The notes under the pieces are model-generated. The model was not told where the DNA came from. It saw only the letters and a list, made by a program, of their open reading frames with translations, and did not search any database. A stretch of DNA of 22,859 nucleotides from a virus. Both the position numbers and the translations under genes were made by a program. The stretch lies in the IMG/VR virus record IMGVR_UViG_3300031975_000444, positions 1-22,859 of that record, one strand, 5' to 3'. This document shows positions 13,179 to 19,645 of this stretch, piece after piece. The number at the start of each line of letters is the position of its first letter. Within the stretch, counting starts at the first letter, position 1.

Positions 13179-13835
13179 CTACTGTTTTCCAGTAGCCCAT
13201 GCAAGTGCTTGTTCTCTATCAAGCTCAGGCCGTTTTCCGCTTTTTGCTCCTTTAAGCTCAAAGAGTCCTTGCCAGCCTTGCGCAATGCTTTGCTGGATGA
13301 TTGCGATTGCGGTTCTGTAGTCATCGTTGCTCATTTTTTTGAGGTTGTGCAGTGCTGCCTGCTCGCCATTGTCGGTGTAATTCTTGTAGCGCCTGTCACG
13401 ACGCTCCTGCAGCCATGTCTTCCACATCTCCAGAAACTCAGTTTCGGTGAATGGATACACAACCTCTTTTTTAGATGTATTCTTAGTTGTTCTTTCTACT
13501 GTATTAGTATGTGGGAATTTTGACGATGCAGAGTCGACATTTTGACGATGCAGAGTCGACATTTTGACGAGTCTGCCTAGGCTCAAATGTCGCACACGGC
13601 CATTGAAGTAACACTCCAGCAGCTCCAGCTGCACCAATTTTTTGATGATGCGCTGGACTGTCTTTGGCGTGATGCCATACTGCTGCCGGATTGTGTCATT
13701 GCTTTTGTGGAAGGTCTTGCCATTCTTGCTGAATGACTCGACTTCCGCCAAAAACGCCTTCTCTGTGATTGTGAGCCGATCATCTAACCACACTTCTGCA
13801 GGTATCCAGATGCCGAGAAACTCACGTTCGCTCAT
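13179..13835 (-). CDS. Winged-helix replication initiator, O-like (218 aa)
   Basis: Probable origin-binding protein. Residues 1-80 form a winged helix-turn-helix: GIWIPAEVWLDDRLTITEKA, then SNDTIRQQYGITPKTVQRII and VQLELLECYF. Residues about 90-125 are a polar linker (DSASSKFPHTNTVERTTKNT). Residues about 128-195 are a helical C-terminal domain (TEFLEMWKTWLQERRDRRYK, YRTAIAIIQQSIAQGWQGLF), typical of phage initiators with DnaD-like or related ends. The open frame extends to 13931, but ATG 13835 overlaps the upstream gene by only 14 nt. The linker DNA carries tandem 22-bp repeats, as the lambda O gene carries its origin. Confidence 0.8.
   Translation of the reverse strand: MSEREFLGIWIPAEVWLDDRLTITEKAFLAEVESFSKNGKTFHKSNDTIRQQYGITPKTVQRIIKKLVQLELLECYFNGRVRHLSLGRLVKMSTLHRQNVDSASSKFPHTNTVERTTKNTSKKEVVYPFTETEFLEMWKTWLQERRDRRYKNYTDNGEQAALHNLKKMSNDDYRTAIAIIQQSIAQGWQGLFELKGAKSGKRPELDREQALAWATGKQ
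13461..13570. repeat. Iteron array plus AT-rich tract, candidate replication origin
   Basis: Two perfect tandem 22-bp units lie at 13517-13538 and 13539-13560, each beginning ATTTTGACGATG and ending GAGTCGAC. A third partial unit (ATTTTGACGA) follows at 13561-13570. Next to it, 13461-13516 is about 70% A+T with T-rich runs, unlike the surroundings. The whole block falls in the linker-coding part of the initiator gene. Lambda and its relatives place iterons and an AT-rich unwinding element inside O in the same way. The 22-bp period is two helical turns. Function is inferred. Confidence 0.65.
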
Positions 13836-14031
13836 AATGATTTGGCGTGTTTCTGTCCAAAGCCTGCATGAGCAGTTTGTGCAGCCTTGGATGGAACTGA
13901 TGCAAATTCTTGATGAACTGCGCCTCCTCAATCAATTCTGCGTCTGGATGATAAAACATTGACGTTGGGTTGCGCCGCATTTGTTTAAAACGTTCAAACC
14001 GTTCGTGATGGGTTAGTTGGCTAATTTTCAT
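13822..14031 (-). CDS. Hypothetical protein (69 aa)
   Basis: A small basic, His/Phe-rich protein: MKISQLTHHERFERFKQMRR, then NPTSMFYHPDAELIEEAQFI, ending LHKLLMQALDRNTPNHYERT. It is predicted to be mostly helical, with no membrane segment and no recognised domain. Its ATG overlaps the stop of the ssDNA-binding protein gene (ATGA), and its end overlaps the initiator start by 14 nt. The tight coupling supports a real gene in the replication block. Confidence 0.7.
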   Translation of the reverse strand: MKISQLTHHERFERFKQMRRNPTSMFYHPDAELIEEAQFIKNLHQFHPRLHKLLMQALDRNTPNHYERT

Positions 14032-14522
14032 GCGAATGGGTCTTCTCCGTTCAACAATGCGTCGAGGTTGACGCTCAACGTGGCCATTGCTTTCTCGACG
14101 TCTGGCAAGATTGGTCCAGGCACTGGGATGACTGTGTACTTCGTCTCCAACCCTTCGCCCTTGCGCGTGATGCGGATGTCAAAGGTGTTGGGATGTCCAA
14201 AGTCTGGCTCTTTGGTAATCTCGTGCAATGCGTCAAACACGCTTTTCTGCGTGATCTCCCACACCTGCACGCACTGATCGTCGTAGTTCCACACAGCCAC
14301 GGCCAAAAACTTGCGCGGCTTGTCGCCCTCGCGATAGTTGGCTTCTGGCTTGCTGTCCTTCCAGTGCCAGCGCACAGGCTTGTTGTCCTCTGTCCAAAGC
14401 ACGTAGCCTTCCAAGCCTTTCTCGCTCAGAATGCGCACTTTGCTAGTCTTGTCTTTTGCAGGGCGGAAGTAGCTGCCTGCGTTGTTGTTCGCTGTTGCGA
14501 AGTCTTCAGAAATAAAACTCAT
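14028..14522 (-). CDS. Putative single-stranded DNA-binding protein (164 aa)
   Basis: The pattern resembles phage gp32-like OB-fold ssDNA-binding proteins: an N-terminus SFISEDFATANNNAGSYF, then KVRILSEKGLEGYVLWTED, a basic aromatic stretch (KPVRWHWKDSKPEANYREGD), RKFLAVAVWNYDDQCVQVWE with ITQKSVFDALHEITKEPDF, and FDIRITRKGEGLETKYTVIP. The C-terminus (LLNGEDPFA) is short and acidic, as in many SSBs where it contacts partner proteins. No zinc cysteines are present, unlike T4 gp32. It sits upstream of the initiator. The assignment is from overall pattern, not a decisive motif. Confidence 0.65.
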   Translation of the reverse strand: MSFISEDFATANNNAGSYFRPAKDKTSKVRILSEKGLEGYVLWTEDNKPVRWHWKDSKPEANYREGDKPRKFLAVAVWNYDDQCVQVWEITQKSVFDALHEITKEPDFGHPNTFDIRITRKGEGLETKYTVIPVPGPILPDVEKAMATLSVNLDALLNGEDPFA

Positions 14523-14676
14523 CGTTTTTAATGTTTTTGAGTTGTTTGATTAGTAGTCTCATCAGTGCTGCAGTGCTGATGTCAAGTTGATTAGCGCGCC
14601 GTTGCAGCTCGTCGCGTTGTTCCTCCGTCATGCGAAGGTGTACTCGTATTGGGTAATTGTTCATGTACTCAATCAT
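14506..14676 (-). CDS. Ribbon-helix-helix DNA-binding protein (56 aa)
   Basis: This small gene reads MIEYMNNYPIRVHLRMTEEQ, RDELQRRANQLDISTAALMR, LLIKQLKNIKNDEFYF. YPIRVHLRM forms the beta strand, TEEQRDELQRRANQL helix A, and STAALMRLLIKQL helix B: the Arc/CopG/MetJ fold. Proteins of this type dimerise and place the strand in the major groove, often at tandem short repeats. The ATG overlaps the previous stop (ATGA) and the end overlaps the SSB gene by 17 nt. It probably regulates the early operon it lies in; the 11-bp repeats at 15074-15103 are a candidate operator. Confidence 0.75.
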   Translation of the reverse strand: MIEYMNNYPIRVHLRMTEEQRDELQRRANQLDISTAALMRLLIKQLKNIKNDEFYF

Positions 14677-14951
14677 GATCTCGTGATTGGTCCGCAGGCC
14701 TCGTAGCCCATGCTTTGAATGCCCTGCAGCCTTGCTTGCACCGTTTGCTCATCTTTAAACCACCAGCGCGTAATCTCTTTGCGCTCTTTGTGGCGAAAGT
14801 CCTGGAAGCATCGAAAGTCCATGTCGCGCATGCGTTCGCGCATAAACTGTGCGCCGGCATCTGGCAGGCACTTGTAGCTGCCCTCACGAAAGTCTGGGCC
14901 GTTGCGGCGCGTGTAGTGGCCGTAAGCCTGGTGCATGTAGTCGTGCGTCAT
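14673..14951 (-). CDS. Hypothetical protein (92 aa)
   Basis: It begins MTHDYMHQAYGHYTRRNGPD and continues FREGSYKCLPDAGAQFMRER and RCFQDFRHKERKEITRWWFK, ending EACGPITRS. It is rich in Arg, His and aromatic residues, soluble, with no recognised family. The frame runs to a GTG at 14987, but ATG 14951 gives an ATGA overlap with the preceding 35-aa gene and is chosen. Its own stop overlaps the RHH gene start. It is early-operon position two; function unknown. Confidence 0.7.
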   Translation of the reverse strand: MTHDYMHQAYGHYTRRNGPDFREGSYKCLPDAGAQFMRERMRDMDFRCFQDFRHKERKEITRWWFKDEQTVQARLQGIQSMGYEACGPITRS

Positions 14952-15055
14952 TTTGATTGGTTTTGTGCGTGGATATACTGCATCCACTCGTTGTACGTCA
15001 TCGGTTTGTCTGGCACCACGCTGTGTGATATGCCGTTAGGTTTGAGGTCAGTCAT
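14948..15055 (-). CDS. Small hypothetical protein (35 aa), first early gene
   Basis: The frame starts MTDLKPNGISHSVVPDKPMT and ends YNEWMQYIHAQNQSK. It is the first frame after the early regulatory region and is coupled to the next gene by ATGA, which argues it is translated. There is no Shine-Dalgarno; the ATG is only 4 nt after a TAACATTG box, so a leaderless mRNA is possible. No domain is recognised. It could instead be just a leader for the next gene. Confidence 0.5.
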   Translation of the reverse strand: MTDLKPNGISHSVVPDKPMTYNEWMQYIHAQNQSK

Positions 15056-15059
15056 GGCA

Positions 15060-15067
15060 CAATGTTA
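15060..15067 (-). promoter_or_regulatory. Possible Bacteroidota-type -7 box before early operon
   Basis: TAACATTG on the minus strand resembles the TAnnTTTG -7 element of Bacteroidota promoters with one mismatch, and TTTG motifs lie upstream within the 11-bp repeats. The spacing to either TTTG (12 or 23 nt) is not the usual 19-21, so support is weak. Confidence 0.25.
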
Positions 15068-15073
15068 CACAGT

Positions 15074-15103
15074 GGCATCCAAACGGCATCCAAACGGCAC
15101 CCA
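15074..15103. repeat. Tandem 11-bp repeats upstream of early operon (candidate operator)
   Basis: Two perfect head-to-tail copies of GGCATCCAAAC (15074-15084 and 15085-15095) are followed by a degenerate third (GGCACCCA, 15096-15103). The period is about one helical turn. The array ends about 19 nt upstream of the first early ATG. Such arrays are typical binding sites for ribbon-helix-helix regulators, one of which is encoded three genes downstream. Confidence 0.6.
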
Positions 15104-15139
15104 TAGTTTTCCACATGCGTGTGTTTACTCAGGTTATGC

Positions 15140-15165
15140 CCTGACGCGGTTTGTTGTGTGTCAGG
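15140..15165. repeat. Inverted repeat in the early regulatory region
   Basis: CCTGAC (15140-15145) and GTCAGG (15160-15165) are a perfect 6-bp inverted pair separated by 14 nt, upstream of the 11-bp repeats. It could be a second operator or a chance match. There is no T-run, so it is not a terminator. Confidence 0.3.
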
Positions 15166-15188
15166 CTGTTTGCTGACTATGGAGCAAG

Positions 15189-15226
15189 AAAAAAGGTGGG
15201 ACGGTTGCAGCCGATATACCCACCTT
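15189..15226 (-). terminator. Rho-independent terminator 2 of the late operon
   Basis: On the minus strand AAGGTGGG (15226-15219) pairs with CCCACCTT (15200-15193), with an internal imperfect hairpin, and runs into six T residues (15194-15189). It is the second of two terminators after the lysis genes and insulates the early promoter region from late read-through. Confidence 0.75.
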
Positions 15227-15255
15227 CAAAAAAACTTTCGATGAATCAAAGCTAC

Positions 15256-15284
15256 AAAAAAAGGGCCAGCATACGCCAGCCCTT
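15256..15284 (-). terminator. Rho-independent terminator 1 of the late operon
   Basis: On the minus strand a 10-bp stem (AAGGGCTGGC with GCTGGCCCTT, two G-U pairs) closes a GTAT tetraloop, followed by T residues (15262-15256). It begins 22 nt after the stop of the holin-like gene, the last gene of the tail and lysis block. Confidence 0.8.
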
Positions 15285-15305
15285 CACTAACCAATCTCGA
15301 TGACT

Positions 15306-15548
15306 TTACACCTGCAAAGCACGATTCTCAAACATGCTCGCTGTTAAAGGTATAACAGCAATAGCACACATGCAAACCGCCTCCCAGCTTATGCCGTGCG
15401 TGCCGATGTCGTAGCAAGCTGTTGTGGCGATCATGCCGCCCACGGTGCGCTTAGCACTCCAGCGCTTCAGGTCGCCCTTGGTTTTGAACGCCTCCGTAAG
15501 GTCAGCGCCTGCAAGTGCCTTAGTAATAAGTCCAGAGAACTGCTTCAT
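15306..15548 (-). CDS. Holin-like small membrane protein (80 aa)
   Basis: After a basic N-terminus (MKQFSGLITKALAGADLTEA, FKTKGDLKRWSAKR) come two hydrophobic stretches, VGGMIATTACYDIG and WEAVCMCAIAVIPLTASMF, at about residues 37-50 and 54-74. Size, membrane segments and a position directly after the M15 peptidase suit a holin, which forms the membrane lesion letting the lysin out. A TTG at 15557 opens the frame three codons earlier, but ATG 15548 is preferred; it overlaps the peptidase end by 29 nt. No holin family could be named. Two terminators follow. Confidence 0.6.
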   Translation of the reverse strand: MKQFSGLITKALAGADLTEAFKTKGDLKRWSAKRTVGGMIATTACYDIGTHGISWEAVCMCAIAVIPLTASMFENRALQV

Positions 15549-15876
15549 CTTTTTCAACGTCTGCGTCTACATGAATAAACCCGTCGCCGATGCCGATGCG
15601 GTCAAAGCCGACATGTAGCAACGCCGTAACAATCTCCATGCGCTCACGCGAGCTGCCGCAGGCAATGTCTGCTGCCAGGCCTTTCATGTGTGAGCTGCTA
15701 CGCGATCCGCCTACTGCGTGGTTGTGCGCCTCGGTGCGGTATCCACTGGTGATTTTAAACGGCACGCCTGCAAACTCCCGCGCGTCGTCAAGCATCTGCA
15801 GAAAGTCCTCGTCCATGTTGTGCCCGCTGCCCAGCTCGTCTGGGCTGTCAAACTCGCAATAGTTAAAGTACCTCAT
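15520..15876 (-). CDS. M15-family peptidase, endolysin (118 aa)
   Basis: This is a single-domain zinc peptidase of the M15A type (PF08291), expected to cut peptide cross-links of peptidoglycan. Key parts: FKITSGYRTEAHNHAVGG, then SSSHMKGLAADI, giving the H63-x6-D70 zinc pair, and GFIHVDADV with the third ligand H102. It lacks a signal peptide, so it needs a holin; small membrane proteins flank it on both sides. The ending EAVLWTYY is typical of this phage family. Its ATG overlaps the end of the 58-aa gene by 14 nt. Confidence 0.9.
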   Translation of the reverse strand: MRYFNYCEFDSPDELGSGHNMDEDFLQMLDDAREFAGVPFKITSGYRTEAHNHAVGGSRSSSHMKGLAADIACGSSRERMEIVTALLHVGFDRIGIGDGFIHVDADVEKDEAVLWTYY

Positions 15877-16039
15877 TGTCTTGTCGCTCTTTACGCACCT
15901 TCAGCGCGCGCTCAATGTTCCACCACATCAATGTAAGGCCTGCGCATATAGTCACAGCGTCGTCCACGTATCCAACCAGTACGCTGCCAACGTATGTGAC
16001 GTTCAAAGCGTTTTGCAAGTAACATTTTAACTCATTCAT
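15863..16039 (-). CDS. Small membrane-like protein upstream of the lysin (58 aa)
   Basis: This short gene reads MNELKCYLQNALNVTYVGSV, LVGYVDDAVTICAGLTLMWW, NIERALKVRKERQDNEVL. Residues about 13-40 are largely hydrophobic with an Asp-Asp interruption, followed by a strongly charged C-terminus: one or two short membrane passes. The ATG overlaps the 131-aa gene's end by 8 nt and the end overlaps the lysin start by 14 nt, supporting translation. It could be a holin, antiholin or spanin-like helper. No family is recognised. Confidence 0.65.
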   Translation of the reverse strand: MNELKCYLQNALNVTYVGSVLVGYVDDAVTICAGLTLMWWNIERALKVRKERQDNEVL

Positions 16040-16427
16040 CGTTCACGTCCCATCCTTGTTTTAACATATATACTCTGTCGCGCACCGTCACTGTGTCTGG
16101 CAGTATGTCGCCGAAACGAACGTAGTTGTTCTGGTGGATGTGCGCAGCAAGGCTGTAGCGCTTGCTTGCTGTTAGCTCAGGAAAGCACGCCGTCAACCGC
16201 TCCAAATTGCAGTTTTCGTGCACGCGGATGCGGTAGTCCGTGTCCACAATCAGCGCTGCCTGATAGTCGTCGTCTGGGTGCGTGATCATCTCAAAGCACG
16301 TCGCCAGTGCCTCGTTGTCGCCCTGCAAATACACGGGCCTGCTGATGTTGTACAGCTCGCGCGTGATGGCCTTAGCCCTGTCGTAGCTGTTCAGTGAGCC
16401 TTGCGGTTTGACAATTATCCACTCCAT
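16032..16427 (-). CDS. Hypothetical protein after the tail tip gene (131 aa)
   Basis: It begins MEWIIVKPQGSLNSYDRAKA, then ITRELYNISRPVYLQGDNEA, MITHPDDDYQAALIVDTDYR and HENCNLERLTACFPELTASK, and ends YMLKQGWDVNDE. It looks like a compact alpha/beta protein without membrane segments. No domain is recognised. It is joined to the tail-tip gene by a TGATG overlap, so it is probably made with it; a tail-tip accessory protein or chaperone for the adhesin is possible. It lies between the tail and lysis genes. Confidence 0.75.
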   Translation of the reverse strand: MEWIIVKPQGSLNSYDRAKAITRELYNISRPVYLQGDNEALATCFEMITHPDDDYQAALIVDTDYRIRVHENCNLERLTACFPELTASKRYSLAAHIHQNNYVRFGDILPDTVTVRDRVYMLKQGWDVNDE

Positions 16428-19400
16428 CAGTAGCTGCTGTAATATTCGTTAATAGTATCGGCGATGGCTTCGTGGTCGTTCAGCGCCACACTGCGTGAAA
16501 ATACAACGACCTCCTGCGTAAAGCCAGTGTGTGCGCCAGCGCTGTTGTCACTGCGTGCGCCGACGCGGAAGCTGGTTGTCGCATCGTTGACGTGTGCGCC
16601 TGGTGTGCCGCCAATCACATTCGTGCCGTCAAAGTCTGCTTCGTGGTCGTTGTGCTGAGCCATGCCAACAACGATGTACTGCGCGCCGCTTGTGATGGCG
16701 CTGCCGTTGTCAGTGGTATGTAACGCGCCGTTGCTGTATCGTGTCGCCCAGCGCAGGTTGTCGTTGCTGGCTGTGAACTGCACCTGAAACACTTGGCTGC
16801 CTGTACTGCTTGCCCAGTGGCTTACCATGTTGTTGCCCGCTGTAAGCTGATTCACGCTGCCGACCCATGCTGCGACAAGCTCTGTGACGTTGACGTTGGC
16901 GTTGAAGTTAGCCGTGGCTGGCAACGACTGCGCACCATTTAGCTTCATGGCAGGCTTGCCGTTTAACGTAAGCATGTTGCCGCTGCTGTCTGTAATTGTA
17001 GGCCGCGCGGCGTCGCTGGTCTGTGACAACGTGCGACCGTTAGTCGTCTGGTCGTACCACTTCGACACTTTGACTTCTGCGCCATTCGCGTAGGTCTCCA
17101 GCGCGCTTTGATCTAGCTCGCCGTTGCTGTCAAAGCCAATATCCTGCGTAGTGCTGCCGTCTGTCACCTCGATTGCGTTGCCCGTGTAGGCTGCGCGCAG
17201 ACGTCGCAGGCCATACGCTGCTGTCGCGCCGCTATAGTTGTCCAGCAAGTCGTCGCCCACCTCTTCGTAGCTGATCAGAAAGGTGTAGCTGCCGTGGTCC
17301 TCGTCGATGGCCATGACCTCATCAATCAGCGTAAACGCGTCCTGTATTGTGTCGTTAGGCTGTGGCTGTCTGCTGCTTGACTTCCAACCGCTGTCTGCGC
17401 CGTCCTGCAGCCCTTTCTCAATCAGCCATATGCGGCGCTGGATGTTGTAGCCCGAGGCTGGCGACTCGCCCTGGTGCGACACGCGGCGCCCTGTGCCGTC
17501 GTTCACCACGGTGTAATACGCCTCCAGCGTCCTGCTGCCAATGATGCTTGAAAAATCGCCGCCAAACTTATCAGCTGCTTGCTGGTTGTAGCCGCGCGTG
17601 TTTGGCAGTGCTGTCACAGGGTCCTGGCCTGTGCTGCCGCCAATGGGCGTGTCTGGCCCTTTGCCTGTGCCCTGCTCCTGCGTCGTCATGCTAATCGCGT
17701 CGCGCCCTGTCTTGCGCAGCGTCACGTCAATCTCGCAGGCCGTGGCGTTCAGCTGCCAGTTAACGGGCGCGTAGAACGTCGCAGTGTCCAGGTCTTTGTA
17801 GAAGTTGAACGGTTGCGGTACCGCTGCGCTAGTGCCACGCAGCACAATGCTGCCGCGCTCTACGCCCTTGGGTTTGTTGTGGCGTGCCAGCGTCTCCTCG
17901 ACCAGCAGCGTGTTGATGGCCCGCGCAGTGTCGTTGTCCTGACATACCCAGTTGCTTGACGTGCTATAGACGCCAGCGCTGGTCTGCACGTCGATGCGGC
18001 CCATGCTTGCGCCTAGCTGGCCGACGTGCGTAGTGCCAAGCTGCAGCGCTCCGCGTCCTGTGCTGGTGTTGGCCACAATGTCGTAATCCGCAATCAGCTC
18101 TAGCAGGTCGCCGCTAAACTTGCTAACCTTAAAATCGACGAAGGTCGCCGTGACTGCGGTCTTGTACGTGCTGTTGTTGGCGCCGCCTGCGTCCCACACG
18201 ATGAAGTCAGGCGTAACTGTCAGGCCCGTTTTCTGCGTTTGTGGCGGTGGCACAATAAACACAAAGTCGACGAAGCGTTCAATATCTTGCTCCACGTCAT
18301 ACACGCCGCTGTCATTTGGCGCCTTAACGTAGAAGTATCCTGCGCTTGCGCTGTAGTCTGGATTGACGGCAATAACAGGAATGCCGTCGTAATTGCCGTT
18401 GCTCGATGCCCAGCCAGTAAGCAGGCCGCTGTTGTCAGCCACAGTGTTGACGTAATACTCTGTGCTGCTGTCGCCCCAGGCGATTGTAAAGCGCAGCATA
18501 AGCTCAGCAATAGGTGAGCCTGTGACGCTCTGTGCCGACTGTGTGAACTTAAGCCGCCCGCGCATCTCGTAAAACACTTCACTGCTTTCTGTGTCTATGC
18601 CAGGGTACACGATGTCCGCATCTGCCAACGCAGTAGCAGCTGCAAAGTTGAATGAACTGATAACTGTTGCGCCGTCGTTAGTGTCACGCGTCACGCGCAC
18701 CTCGTTGTGTGGTGGTGTGTAGCTGATGCGCCAGCCTGCGTCTTTCTGCCGCACGTCGTTGGATGCGTCCTTTTGAAAATCGTACTGCGCAATCACGTCG
18801 CGGTCTACCTCTGTGCCATTCCACTGCAGCACTGTGCCAGGCGTGCGCTCACCAGCCAGCGCCACTGGCAGCAGGTGCCATGCGTCGCCGTAGCTGTACA
18901 GGCGCCACTGATATGTCAGGCATAGCGATTGCAACAGGTCGTAGCAGCTAATGTATTCTGTAGCGCCGCTGCTGTTCACATTGCTCCACGGGTTTGTGTG
19001 GATGCGCGAGCGCTTAATGCTCTTCAAGTCTGTGCCTGCTGGGTGCGTCTCCGCAGCCATGATATAGTCGTCCTCGCTGTACACGTCCTCCGCCCACGCC
19101 AGCCTGTACTCTGTGCCGCTGTTCTGCTCGTCCAGGTATGTGTACAGACTCCACTTCTCCTGTATGTTTTTCAGGATGTCGTACACCGTTTGGTAGCCGC
19201 TGTAGGCTGTGCCGTCGTCGTTGTAGTCGACGTGCTTAAGCAGGCTCAGCGCGTCCGTCGCCACAATGCGAACCTCTTTGTTGGTGCTGTCCTCGTCAAC
19301 GCTAAATTCCTCAACCAGTATGCTGCCCACCCAAATGCGTGTGCTGTCGCGCAGCACCTCTAGCAAGTAGTCACCGTCCTCGCTGGTGGCTAGGCCTGTC

Positions 19401-19645
19401 AGCAGTGTGTTTAGCTTGCTGTCGATGGCTGCAGGCCACAGTGTCGTCACCTCGCAGCGGGAGTGCACAATGCCTGGCACCAGCGCGCTGTCCTCCACGC
19501 TTTCGTAGCGCAGCGCAAAGCCGTTGGCCGCTAGACTGAACTCTGTCGTCTGATCGCTGCCAGCTGCAGTGCGAATGATGCGCACCTCGTAGCTGTCCTC
19601 ATTCAAGGACTCGCCTACTCCTTTGGCAAATAGGTAGCTGCTCAT
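16427..19645 (-). CDS. Tail tip/adhesin protein with C-terminal lectin-like domain (1072 aa)
   Basis: The largest gene of the phage follows the tape measure and probably forms the distal tail and receptor-binding tip. The N-terminal part (NGFALRYESVEDSALVPGIV, VTTLWPAAIDSKLNTLLTGL, WVGSILVEEFSVDEDSTNKE, RIVATDALSLLKHVDYND) resembles baseplate/tail-tip proteins of Bacteroidota-type siphophages. From about residue 809 comes a lectin-like module (AAYGLRRLRAAYTGNAIEV, DIGFDSNGELDQSAL, VSKWYDQTTNGRTL) ending in a beta-rich LamG-like region. The same signature occurs in the tail terminator at 3621-4799. The ATG overlaps the tape-measure stop. Carbohydrate binding at the host surface is inferred; no cleavage motif is evident. 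Confidence 0.8.
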   Translation of the reverse strand: MSSYLFAKGVGESLNEDSYEVRIIRTAAGSDQTTEFSLAANGFALRYESVEDSALVPGIVHSRCEVTTLWPAAIDSKLNTLLTGLATSEDGDYLLEVLRDSTRIWVGSILVEEFSVDEDSTNKEVRIVATDALSLLKHVDYNDDGTAYSGYQTVYDILKNIQEKWSLYTYLDEQNSGTEYRLAWAEDVYSEDDYIMAAETHPAGTDLKSIKRSRIHTNPWSNVNSSGATEYISCYDLLQSLCLTYQWRLYSYGDAWHLLPVALAGERTPGTVLQWNGTEVDRDVIAQYDFQKDASNDVRQKDAGWRISYTPPHNEVRVTRDTNDGATVISSFNFAAATALADADIVYPGIDTESSEVFYEMRGRLKFTQSAQSVTGSPIAELMLRFTIAWGDSSTEYYVNTVADNSGLLTGWASSNGNYDGIPVIAVNPDYSASAGYFYVKAPNDSGVYDVEQDIERFVDFVFIVPPPQTQKTGLTVTPDFIVWDAGGANNSTYKTAVTATFVDFKVSKFSGDLLELIADYDIVANTSTGRGALQLGTTHVGQLGASMGRIDVQTSAGVYSTSSNWVCQDNDTARAINTLLVEETLARHNKPKGVERGSIVLRGTSAAVPQPFNFYKDLDTATFYAPVNWQLNATACEIDVTLRKTGRDAISMTTQEQGTGKGPDTPIGGSTGQDPVTALPNTRGYNQQAADKFGGDFSSIIGSRTLEAYYTVVNDGTGRRVSHQGESPASGYNIQRRIWLIEKGLQDGADSGWKSSSRQPQPNDTIQDAFTLIDEVMAIDEDHGSYTFLISYEEVGDDLLDNYSGATAAYGLRRLRAAYTGNAIEVTDGSTTQDIGFDSNGELDQSALETYANGAEVKVSKWYDQTTNGRTLSQTSDAARPTITDSSGNMLTLNGKPAMKLNGAQSLPATANFNANVNVTELVAAWVGSVNQLTAGNNMVSHWASSTGSQVFQVQFTASNDNLRWATRYSNGALHTTDNGSAITSGAQYIVVGMAQHNDHEADFDGTNVIGGTPGAHVNDATTSFRVGARSDNSAGAHTGFTQEVVVFSRSVALNDHEAIADTINEYYSSY

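Noticed and set aside
13172-13324. Upstream ATG at 13324 for the loader-like gene
   Set aside because: It would overlap the clearly coding initiator C-terminus by 146 nt; the ATG at 13171, just after the initiator stop, is more economical. Not fully excluded.
13517-13570. Short tandem repeats as a CRISPR array
   Set aside because: The 22-bp units are directly adjacent with no spacers and lie in a coding frame; iterons fit better.
14715-15176. Plus-strand frame of 153 codons spanning the early regulatory region
   Set aside because: It would be translated against the early genes and across the 11-bp repeats; no protein family, and the minus-strand frames explain the region.
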